Shown piece after piece: positions 14,798 through 25,361 of a stretch of 64,000 nt of DNA (the stretch's first letter is position 1; every line of letters starts with the position of its first letter). The stretch covers positions 9,833,501 through 9,897,500 of the forward strand of contig JARUPY010000539.1 in assembly GCA_029817715.1 (NCBI GenBank). Direction: 5' to 3'. The stretch comes from Melastoma dodecandrum. Lineage: Eukaryota; Streptophyta; Magnoliopsida; Myrtales; Melastomataceae. The translations under genes and the position numbers were made by a program. A model generated the notes under the pieces. The model saw only the letters and a program-made list of their open reading frames with translations, was not told where the DNA came from and did no database searches.

Positions 14798-15218
14798 GAG
14801 TTTTGTTCCAAGATGACGTCATTTGGCGAAATATTTCGCCAAATGACGCATCTTTGAAAATAATTGGTCAAGTAACCCACCAAAGTCGGCCTTTGTAAGG
14901 CCGACTTCCTTTGTCAAATTTTTTTTTTTTTAACTTAGTGGAAGTCGGCCTTTGTAAGGCCGACTTTGCTCAGACAGCACTGAAGTCGGCCTTACAAAGG
15001 CCGACTTCCACTAAGTAAAAAAAAAAAAAAATTTGCCAGAGGAAGTCGGCCTTTGTAAGGCCGACTTCAGTGCGGTCTGAGCAAAGTCGGCCTTACAAAG
15101 GCCGACTTCCACCAAACAAAAAAAAAAAAAATTTGGCAGAGGAAGTCGGCCTTTGTAAGGCCGACTTCAGTGCGGTCTGGGCAAAGTCGGCCTTACAAAG
15201 GCCGACTTCCCTCCGAAC
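14798..15218. repeat. left compound terminal inverted repeat with seven hairpins
   Basis: Seven copies of the 25-nt hairpin (arms AAGTCGGCCTT/AAGGCCGACTT, loop TGT or ACA) lie at 14883, 14942, 14983, 15043, 15084, 15143 and 15184. After the first, they come in pairs whose loops are reverse complements of each other, linked by a CTCAGAC-containing spacer, so each pair is itself a larger inverted repeat. Pairs are separated by poly(A) or poly(T) runs of 12-15 nt. The matching array is at 18271-18696. Confidence 0.9.
14817..14848. repeat. 32-bp perfect palindrome near MULE left end
   Basis: The palindrome is centred on AATATT with arms CGTCATTTGGCGAA, beginning 19 bp from the left terminus. The same palindrome occurs at the same distance from the right terminus (about 18647-18678). 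The left copy also forms a TGACGTCA octamer at 14814-14821. Confidence 0.9.
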
Positions 15219-15268
15219 TTAAAAAAAAAATAAACGTCAATTCCTATAACACACCTGTCCCACGTACC

Positions 15269-15330
15269 TCAACTCATTTCAATCAAAATCAACTCATTTC
15301 AATCAACATCAACTCATTTCAATAATCAAC
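15269..15330. repeat. short tandem repeat downstream of the PMD-fusion gene
   Basis: About three copies of a unit near 20 bp containing CAACTCATTTCAAT lie between the left terminal repeat and the gene stop codon, so they would fall in the 3 prime UTR of the element gene. Confidence 0.6.
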
Positions 15331-15405
15331 TCAATTCAACTCAAATCATAATGCCAGTAAAACAACCAACTAAAAAGAAAGTACATAGGAGAAGTGTAAA
15401 TGATC

Positions 15406-17749
15406 CTAATTCCTTCGGGAGCGCCTAGAGTAGAAGAATGATCCCCAGCGTCGCTGAGAGTCCATCTGCGTAACCTGAGAAGAATCCTCTGCATCACGAA
15501 CGGTGGGTCGATCCCTCCTACTCTTCCTTGGTGCCTCGGGAGTGGACGACGTAGATGCATATAACGCCGGAGTCCTAATGGCATCAACGGGAGTCGGATC
15601 AATCACAAGAGATGGATATACCTCCTGCTGCTGCGATTGCCTGACGAACGCATCGACGTGAAACATATCAACGTCCTCCTGCTGCTCCTCTTCTTCCTCT
15701 TGCTCCTGCTGCTCCTCTTCTTCCTCTTCCTCGGCCTCCTCCTCTTCGTGCTCCTCTTCCTCCAAGTGAGGTTCATCGTCTGGCTCAGCTTCAAACTCGT
15801 CGCCAGCCGCTGGCGCTTCAGCACGTCCATACAAGCGCATCGGGGTAAATTTTTGCAAAAAGTTATGGCCCCTGCGAGAAATACCGGCGATGTGCTCTAA
15901 CTCAGAAGGGTCACCTCTCGCGGATCGGATAGAGATGTCCCTCATTTGTTGCGTCTGCGAGGAAAGTATATTACTACAATGATTTATACATTAATGAAGG
16001 TAAATAGTTATTGTACTTACCACTATACTCAGCATTACGCCCGTGTGAGATAAGTGGGGACGGGAGTGACGCATGTACCATGTTGTATACTCCCCGTCTT
16101 GTTCCCAATGTAAAGGAACGACGTGGCTACCTCGGTGATGCCACAGCTGGATGTAGTCCGCGTGGATGTGCATCCAATTGTCTGATGATTTCCCACGCAT
16201 GTCGATCCGGTGGAGGCGTGTCTCAGCGTCGCATTGCCCAGGAATTATTTGCTCGTCTCCAAATTGTCGAATGACTCTATCCGGGTAGTGCCATTCGACA
16301 ATTGAGAAGCAGATCAGCGGCACACGTGCTCGCCAGCTTTCTTCATCGTCCAAGCAATAATCAGGAAGTCTGGCACAGACATCATCCGTGTATGGATGCC
16401 AAACGACCTGCGAAACGAACAAACATAACCAACCAACCAACGACAATCACAAGAAGTTGAATCAATATTAAGTCGAAGGGAAATACCTGATCGAAACTCT
16501 GCCTATCAAGTGCTTCTCTGATAACGGATAAGACATGCGTAGCCACAGTAGTCGTATCGAGAGATGCTCCCCATCGATATGCAAGAGGCATTCCTTGCCT
16601 CTGTCTGCTCCGATGTCTTAGGGGAGATAAGTGTGGGAATCTATCCCACGCCCACGTCTGCAGCAACACTAAACAACCAGCAATCTGAGCAACGAATTCT
16701 GAACAACATATATTCCATAAAGTCTTCGTGGATTTGACAATCTCATAATTGCAATGCCGTAAAATATGAAAGTTGTTCACCGTCTGGATAAGCATTTTCT
16801 TATCCTTGAAACGCATTCCCTTTTGAAATTCATCAATAAGGTCAGAAAAGTCCACAAGAGGATGGAAATCCCACTCCTCAACTCTCTCATGTACGTCATC
16901 CAGATATTCACTATAAAAGGACAGAGGTTTCTCCTTCTCCTTCGACCGACTTCGCGAACTGGACCCTTCACCAGATTCAACAACCATAACCATATCATTG
17001 TCCACATTCTCATCATCCGACATCTCATTGCCGGCATTCACATCGTTAAAATACTCTGCATCAGTGTCAATATCTGGGTCAGAATTCATCACATCTTCAT
17101 TCACATTGCCTTCATCTTCCATCGGAGGATTAGAACATTCTCCAACAGCATCATTACTCTCTACTTCAGCAACGACAATTTCGTTTCCAGCTACAACTTC
17201 CATACTATGATCAACTTCCATAGGAATATTATAACATTGTTCGCCCGGAAAACAACGCTGCACTTCCTCCTCAACCACAGTACGATCCATTTCCACATTA
17301 GTCTGTACGGCAAGCATCCTAGCCTCTACAGTTTCAGTTTGATGACGAACACCCATATGACGATGCCGTTCCACATTACGCTCAACATCCACCCTTCTAG
17401 CTTGAACATCCGGCACCGATACATCAGACAACACATATATTTGTTGCATATTCCGTGGATTTGCAATGGCAAACTTAACTAGCAATTTCACATCTTTATC
17501 CACTTTTATAGGAACAAGATAATGTTGTACACCAATATTATTCAACGCCAGAACGGGATACCTATGCGCTATCTGCAATGAAATTGCCGATTGCAAACCG
17601 ATAGCTTCGCATATCAACCGTTCAAAATTCTCGTAATTGACAAATTTAGGAATTTCTGTTCTTGATATTGAACCATTTTCATAACCAACTCCGTCAGCTC
17701 CATTGACGGTAATTCCGTTATAAAAGATCAATAGTTCAATCGACGACAT
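15406..17749 (-). CDS. MuDR N-terminal domain fused to plant mobile domain (PMD) protein
   Basis: Three exons on the minus strand, 17749-16487, 16407-16021 and 15954-15406, joined by GT-AG introns at phase 0, give 732 residues without a stop. Residues 1 to about 110 (ELLIFYNGITVNGADGVGYE...) match the N-terminus of MuDR-type transposases. An acidic linker follows. Residues 311-355 (GMRFKDKKMLIQTVNNFHIL...KTLWNICCSE) are the start of the MuDR DNA-binding domain, which breaks off at its Cys residues. From about 356 (IAGCLVLLQTWAWDRFPHLS) to about 540 the protein is the C-terminal half of a plant mobile domain, including VPLICFSIVEWHYPDRVIRQ and RGKSSDNWMHIH. The tail (exon 3) is Glu/Gln-rich with runs of E, then basic. 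PMD proteins include MAIN/MAIL1, which act in silencing and meristem maintenance, and many transposon-borne relatives. The DDE core is absent. Lack of stops suggests the gene is recent or maintained; its function is unknown. Confidence 0.85.
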
Positions 17750-17779
17750 TGGAATACAACACCTAAATCAATTGAACGG

Positions 17780-17857
17780 TCAATTAAACACTTTAGTAGG
17801 TAATTAGATTCGAAAATGTCAATTAAACACTTCAGTAGGTAATTAGATTCAAAAATG
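17780..17857. repeat. 39-bp tandem duplication upstream of the PMD-fusion gene
   Basis: A unit containing GTCAATTAAACACTT and AGTAGGTAATTAGATTC occurs twice in direct orientation just 5 prime of the start codon of the minus-strand gene, with a partial third copy of its start following. It falls in the promoter or leader of the element gene. Confidence 0.7.
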
Positions 17858-18270
17858 TCAATTAAATAATTTCCTATCCTTTATAAACCACATCTTACCA
17901 TAATTTTCATACAATAACATTAACACTAATTAATTATACTTAATCATAAATAACAATTAATTCAACTAATGTGGTTGATAATTAACTATAAAAAACATAA
18001 AATTACGCTATTACCTTCAGGGGAACGAAAGGCGACGGTCGTGGACGGGATGGCTCCAAAGAGGACCGTGGGGGACGGACGCACGGACTCGGTAACGGAA
18101 GCACGGTCGGGGACGGAACCACGCGCTTGGGGACGGGGACGGAAGCACGGGCTCGGAGACGGAAATCCGGGACAAGGGGCTGCAATCGGCTTCGGCGGCG
18201 GAGGGCGGAGGGGCTGGCGGCACGGACAAAGTCGGGGAGTTCTGTCTCCCCGAGTTTGTTTGTTTTTTTA

Positions 18271-18696
18271 AACCTAGCAAAGTCGGCCTTTGTAAGGCCG
18301 ACTTTGCCCAGACCCCACTGAAGTCGGCCTTACAAAGGCCGACTTCCTCTGCCAAATTTTTTTTTTTTTTGTTTGCTGGAAGTCGGCCTTTGTAAGGCCG
18401 ACTTTGCTCAGACCGCACTGAAGTCGGCCTTCTCATCTGGCAAATTTTTTTTGTTTTTTTACTTAGTGGAAGTCGGCCTTTGTAAGGCTGACTTCAGTGC
18501 TGTCTGAGCAAAGTCGGCCTTACAAAAGCGGACTTGCACTAAGTAAAAAAAAAAAAAAATTGCCAGAGGATGTCGGCCTTTGTAAGGCCGACTTCCTTCT
18601 AAGGCCGACTTTGGTGGGTTACTTGGCCAATTATTTCCAAAGATGCGTCATTTGGCGAAATATTTCGCCAAATGACGTAATTTTGGAACAAAACTC
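18271..18696. repeat. right compound terminal inverted repeat with hairpin array
   Basis: Hairpins matching those on the left lie at 18280, 18321, 18380, 18470 (one mismatch), 18511 (diverged) and 18570. Two half copies are at 18421 and 18601. This side is more degenerate and partly deleted compared with the left array. The outer 94 bp remain nearly identical to the left end. Confidence 0.85.
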
Positions 18697-18706
18697 TTAC
18701 ATTTAG
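18697..18706. repeat. right 10-bp target duplication of the MULE
   Basis: TTACATTTAG, identical to 14788-14797. Confidence 0.9.
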
Positions 18707-19476
18707 CCCATGTACTTGGACTTGGGTCTTTAAATATGGTATAAAACGGACAAGCCCATTAAAAACGTAATTTTCATTTAATTTAATATAGTGAAGTCTG
18801 AAGATTTTGTTTTACTTGTTGCATTATCTTTCCTTTATTTTCTTTTCCATCATCGTTATCATAGCATCCATTAGCTCCTCCATTCCCCAAGGAAGACCCC
18901 AGAGTCGCCATCACTTCCGATCATCGCCCCCTTGCATTCGCTCCATCTTTCGGCCAAGGTAAGCTCATCATCGGGTGAGAAACCCCTGTCGAACCTCACC
19001 ACGCGGCTGCCAAGGTCAGTGAAGTCTTCAGATCCATCCAAGCAAGGGAAAGATGATCGGAGAGTTCTTACCTCACTCTCGTCCCCTTTGTTGGTCCGGA
19101 TGGGATCATATTTAGCCTTCTCCAACGTACACAACTTCAAGAATATAATGTTTTCAAGCTGCGAGGTTGGAGGAATGAAGATCGATCCAAGACCAATCGT
19201 TCGCCCTCGCCAATCTCATACATGGCCACAAGTGGCCTCGTTTTTGTTTTCTAACGTTACCTTAACTGTGCAGGTTCGTTAGGTCGACAAAAATCAAAAG
19301 AAGTGCCAATAATCTTCATCACGTGGCTCAAAACAAGAGACAAACCTCTGCCCCTAAGGCGATCCCGAGCCCGGGCAGCCTAATTTTGCGATTAACATGT
19401 ATTCTTGTTAAATATTTTCACATAGTTGTATCCTCTAAACTTTGAAATCCAGACATCTAATTCAGCCAGCCCTTGT
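18707..19476. other. intergenic region between MULE and helicase gene
   Basis: It contains the presumed 3 prime UTR of the helicase gene (below 19476). A GC-balanced stretch at about 18871-19140 has an 89-codon minus-strand ORF (…FPCLDGSEDFTDLG…) that I cannot assign to a family. No other gene is visible. Confidence 0.4.
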
Positions 19477-22400
19477 CTATATTTTCCCAATATGGTTGAA
19501 CCTGAAGAACTGGTGCAACAACCTGTGTACTTCTCCGTACTTGGTGGCAGTATGAACAAGTCGATCCTTGATCCACTTCGGAAGCTTATCAGTTGGTTGA
19601 GCATGGCCACTCCTCGAGGGGTCTGTCGTGTACCTCTTATCTACCAGCAAAATTGCTGCATAATCACCCCGGTGCCGAATGGCTCGACCTGAGATGATAA
19701 TTCCCAACATAAAATCACAAACCGTGGTGGTGTCTTTCGAGAACAGTAGCGGTCCATTACCATAGTTGAAACGTACCAATGGATTGATTGACAGCTTTCA
19801 TGCAAAGGTTCTCATAGTACTCCTTTCCTCGGCGACTGCAATTTCTCAAGATGGTGAAGCCATCTCGATAGTCTCTGTCGTCGTGTCCATCGTAATCAGG
19901 CATATCAAAGGCAGTGGGTTTCCTGTCTCCGATGCCTTCTATATGTTTTACCCTCTCCATCAATTCGAAGTCGGATGGATTCGGGTATGGCAGTCCTACC
20001 ATTAAGACACATCGGCCCATTCCATCGCTGAAGTTGATGCCTTCAGAAACCTTCCCCCCAACAACAGCTAATAAGACAGCTCCATTTTGAGGAGCCAAAT
20101 CTTTTGATTTGCCACTGTGAACTCTTTCAATTGTTTCCTTGTACTCCTTGAGAACCAATTCAACTTCTGTGCTTTTCCTCGGTTCTCTGAATACACGCTT
20201 CTTCTTTGCGATTCTGTCCAGGATGCCGGTATCTTTCCATGCACTGAAGACCTTTGCTTCATAATCGAAGGAGGAGAAGAACACAATCATTCCCTCCGGA
20301 ATAATGGTTGCCAAATTGCAAAGCAACAATCCTAGCTCCTCAATCTGTAAAACAAATATTACTCTGAGAATGCAACAGTGGAATGCAATTTTATTTAACC
20401 GATAGAACAGAAGCAATAATCACCAGAACTGGCGAGCTTCGTGACCCGTAGCTGAAATCAAAATAACGACCAGAAGGGCCACGGGATATGACTATCGGCA
20501 TAATACTTTCAGGAGGCACGATATGACCACACGAAAAGAAACGCAGATTCTCCAGGGGCAACCAAGGAAAAAGGCGCTCTCTAGTCTCTTCGATTGGCTG
20601 CAGAGTACCGCCAGCTAGTATAACAGCGTGCGCCTGATCCGCAATCTATAAATGTTGTGAGTTAGCGCCTTAGATGAATTAGTCTGGCATCCTACCAGGT
20701 AAAAAAGAAACATTAAAAGGCACTTGAAAGTGGATTTCCAGCAAACCTCCGCAAAGATCTTCTCTCCTGTTAGCATAACGTATTTGATAAAGCTTTCTTG
20801 TTGCCCGAGAGAGGTTGTTGTAGCCCTTGAGATAATAATCCTTCCATCACTGTCCTTATTCGTAAGAGAAAATAGCATATCTGCTAACAATTGAAAGTTG
20901 GACAAAGTGCTTCCATTCTCCCCAGAAGCTACATTATCCGACCTCGGTCCTTTGTCAAGACTTGCCATTTTTTTCCCAAATCCACTCACCTAATAACATG
21001 AGCAGTAAAAACCGAAAGCAACACACCACATGATTGGATAAGGAAAGCACATCGAGATATGGGACTAGGTGGCAAAGATATGTATTCACCTTGTGTTTTA
21101 TGTTGCTCTCCTTCATATAATGCAGCAACTTCACTAAGTTAATATTGTCAATGTTTGAAGAGAACAAGAAATCGTTGATAGTCACAGAAGAGCAACATGC
21201 TAGCTGTTTTCCTGGAATTGTCTCAGAATTCGTGTAAGGAATGGGAAGGACATCATTTTTTCCTTCTAGAGCCCGTAAAAGAGCTTTGGTGACAACCATT
21301 AGCATTTGGATGTATCTCCGATTGCCATGCCCCAAAAGATTACGAAAATGTTCAAGATACTTCTCAAGATGAAGGTGCACATCAGCCAGCTGCATCAGAA
21401 GAACCAAAGCTTTATCAGATTAATTACTCCTGATGTGCATCTACAGAATGCCTATGCCTGAATATACTATGCTCGTCAAGCATGACACATAAAATCAGCG
21501 CATCAATAATCAGACTCCGGATCCAGATTAGCTCCTTATGAGGCATAAATATGTGAAACTAATTCCGGTTCATTGTGCTTTGGCACAGCTGGAAAACAAA
21601 AAATAAAAAATTTGCAGCACTCATCCACCTGAGACTCTGCGATCTTCGAGTCGTACATGCTAATTAGAGAATCAGCCAGGTTATGAGCTTCATCTATAAT
21701 AACAACATTGTTTTTCAAGTTCAAACCAAGGGACTCTCTGGAAGCTTTTGATAGAAGTGACTGATATGGTAGAACCACAAGGTCCGCCACAGGAACCGAG
21801 TTTCTGGTGCCATAATATGGACATGTTCCCAAAGAATCTCCAAGGTGAACCAGTTCTTCAATATCTAATGGTCCTTCTTGAAGAGCAAGGTCCTTAAATT
21901 CCCTTTGCAGTTTTTTCCTGCTTAGCACTGGACATCCAGATGATGCCTTAGTCCGCCTCACCCTTCCCATACCCAGTTTCTGAAATCCATAAAACACAAA
22001 ATGTTATGCAGCAGCAGAGAATTGAAGGTGAGATTGGAGAAAATTGGATATTCATCATATGCGCTGGCCATGGTATGGACACTGCCACTTCAAAAGAAAT
22101 CAGAAGGAACAAATATTATACTCAGAATGCAAGCTCACTCCATTGAGCAATGCACGACAGGCCGAATCACATAACATGTAGAAGATAATTGCACCGTTAC
22201 ATAAGGTACCTTTGTTTTAGAGACATCATTTTTCTTGTTCGTTTGAAGCTCCAAGCATTTTTCATTGATCTGGGTGGAAGACCCTAATCGTAAAACCTCT
22301 TGGAAAGAAGGAAACAAAACAGTCACTAAAGAAGCAAATAAGTTGCTACCAAGTCCATTCAACTTTGTATCTACCTTCGTTAATGCAGAAGTTCTTCCTG

Positions 22401-23592
22401 GAGCCTAAACTGACAACCTGGATCTCCTTTGCAAAAGAAGTTCTCTTCAGCTCTCTCACAAACTGTGACAGCTGAGAGTGTGTCCGACTACAGAAGTATA
22501 TCTTCAGACCATCTTCCTCCTCGAGATCAGCCATCTCTCCCTCTTCTTCACTCGACGAACTTCCCGATAGGCCACTGACTTTTCTCTTTGATCTTCGAGA
22601 CCCGAGTCCTGCACCTACTTCCCCATCTTCCTCACTTTCATAATCATCCACCAGAAACTCATCATCGCCATTATCTTCACCCCTACTATTGTCTTCAGTT
22701 TCATCACCCTTACTCATATTTGCAACATCTGCTTTCTCTCCACTCTTAGACCCCAGTACAGAACCATATATCTTCTCCTTCCCACTGCACATATCCCGGC
22801 AATTTCCTCTTCTCCCACATCGGTCACTGGCAAATCCAATTTCATCCTTCTTCTTTGTACCCGTCACATCTATTTTATCCCCATTGCTATTAAAATTTCT
22901 CATCCAGTCGGGCTCGTCGTCCGAACAAGCCCCAGATGCGGACTCAAGACCATCCCCACCAACTTCTGAACCCGACGTTTTCCTTTCTTTCCGATCTACT
23001 AGCCATTGCAACGCACTGCATATAATGCTCAAGGTCTTCCCTGTACCTACGAAGTCACCAGTGCAGAAATTTTCCCATAAATCCGAGCAATCATCTTCTT
23101 AACCATCGTAGACCACAAAGCAAGCCACATCCATAAAAACCAAAGCAACTCAAACAGTCACATTCTGAACATCACGTAAAATCCTTAAATCCAATCTCCA
23201 ATTTTCCAACCACCCAGAATCCACAACTAACAACAAAACCTATGGTCAGCACCTCCCGGTCACCACTACAATTTCATCCAAACAGAAAAAATAACATCCC
23301 TCATCCACTCTAAAGATTTTCGCACTACCCGGAAAACCCATTAAGTCAATCCTACAAAAAAAAAAAAAAGATAATCGAGCTCACCAGTGGGGCTCTCGAG
23401 CATGGAAACCCCGCCCTCGTCGAGGAACCGGTAGAGAGCGGACATGAACTCGACCTGGATCGAGTACGGCTCGAAGGGGAACCCAGGGAACTCTTCCCGA
23501 CCACAACCCCGCCCCTCCCCCTTCATCTTGATCAGCGATTCAGTCTTTCCTTCATTCCGGGGAAAGAAGGAAACTATTTCTCTTCCCGCCAC
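19477..23592 (-). CDS. DDX11/CHL1-type ATP-dependent Fe-S DNA helicase, 9 exons
   Basis: Minus-strand exons: 23592-23385, 23046-22375, 22298-22210, 21979-21629, 21389-21090, 20989-20747, 20645-20424, 20344-19777, 19688-19477. They join in frame to 954 residues, the length expected for DDX11. Walker A is SPTGTGKT (67-74) and DEAH is 419-422. Four cysteines of the XPD-family Fe-S cluster are at 290, 308, 339 and 376, with spacing close to animal DDX11. Motif VI is around [12 protein letters not shown] (882-893). A Ser/Glu/Asp-rich insert (about 90-255) follows Walker A. DDX11/ChlR1/Chl1 unwinds forked DNA and G-quadruplexes and promotes sister-chromatid cohesion in the nucleus. All introns are GT-AG. 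The gene is divergently arranged with RPL37, 151 bp away, so both probably share a promoter. It appears intact. Confidence 0.93.
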
Positions 23593-23743
23593 TCCCTCCC
23601 TAACCCATCTATTTGGGCCTCAACATGGGATGGCCCAATATTCAGCCCATGGTGACAAAAAAAGATTAGGGTTCGTCGTCCTTCGCCTTTACTCATATTT
23701 TTTTCGCTAGGTTTGCGTGTGACGCCGCCGCCGGCTCCGCAGA
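23593..23743. promoter_or_regulatory. bidirectional promoter/leader between helicase and RPL37
   Basis: Only 151 bp separate the two divergent start codons. The spacer holds site II-type motifs (TGGGCC at 23614-23619, GGCCCA at 23632-23637, GCCCA at 23645-23649) and a telo-box (TTAGGGTT at 23666-23673). These are the paired elements known from promoters of plant ribosomal-protein and other proliferation genes. Co-activation of the helicase in dividing cells is an inference from this arrangement. Confidence 0.7.
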
Positions 23744-24756
<1,013 letters not shown>

Positions 24757-25361
24757 GCATTTTGGGTTGCTTGGGAGCATCTTGTCCTGGTTTTGCAAGA
24801 ACTTGCTGCTATTGTTGCATTTGAACTAGTGGTATCAGAGTTTTGTTTTCCTGGACTTTGTGTTTAGGGATTGACTTTGCTTATTGTTCAGATCCCCCAT
24901 TTGTCATGGAATTGAATAGGTGACTCTCACAGGGGCCGTGGCTCTTAGGTGATTGTTTAATAGATAAGTTTAGGTCCAACATGACTTATGTAAGTTAACT
25001 CCGGAAGAGAACATCATCTCCTATATATACTCAGTATAAGACGTATTTCTAAATCATATATATTATTAATGGAACCGTCGCCAACCAATATAAGAGCCAA
25101 GTCGAAAAATGAATTTTAAGTACGATGACAGAATCCTTCCAGAAAAAGAGAAGACTTCCCTCTCTCCCAACTACAATTCTTTGTACAAAGACCATAAAGA
25201 AATGTAATGAAGCAACCACAAAGGGCGGCGACTACCAGCCAACAACACAACTGAACGCCTGTCATCACTCTTTGGCAGAAGGAGGGGACAACCTGTTGCG
25301 GGCGTTCGCGGTTTTCCCGCATCAGAACCCACCCTCCCTACAAACCCAATTAACTGGAACG
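24757..25361. other. RPL37 3 prime UTR and RABG3 promoter region
   Basis: Both flanking genes are on the plus strand. The segment should hold the RPL37 3 prime UTR (first 200-300 bp) and the promoter and leader of the Rab gene. No ORF with coding character was found. Confidence 0.5.

Larger units (their letters stand above)
14798..18696 (-). mobile_element. Mutator-like element (MULE) carrying a MuDR-N/PMD fusion gene
   Basis: A 3899-bp unit with an exact 10-bp target duplication. Both ends read inwards GAGTTTTGTTCCA, then a 32-bp palindrome, then GACGCATCTTTG and AAGTAACCCACCAAAGTCGG; about 90 of the first 94 bp agree between the two ends. Inside this come arrays of a 25-nt hairpin separated by T- or A-runs, giving compound inverted termini of about 410-425 bp. 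The only gene is on the minus strand (17749-15406). No DDE transposase catalytic domain was found, so mobility would depend on another copy. MULE membership is inferred from the long inverted termini, the 10-bp duplication and the MuDR-type N-terminus of the encoded protein. Confidence 0.85.

Noticed and set aside
14883..15208. Regularly spaced repeats resembling a CRISPR array
   Set aside because: The repeats are self-complementary hairpins in alternating orientation, the spacers are poly(A/T) or repeated, the array has an inverted twin at 18271-18696, and the context is a plant transposon.
15637..15900. Leucine-rich plus-strand ORF that looks like membrane segments
   Set aside because: It is the antisense of the Glu-rich tail of the PMD-fusion protein; poly-Leu arises from reading GAG/GAA codons backwards.
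16766..17482. 238-codon plus-strand ORF
   Set aside because: It lies entirely opposite exon 1 of the PMD-fusion gene and is rich in His/Ile/Phe as expected for an antisense shadow.
22689..23102. 137-codon plus-strand ORF
   Set aside because: Antisense shadow of helicase exon 2, which has clear family similarity and proper splice sites.
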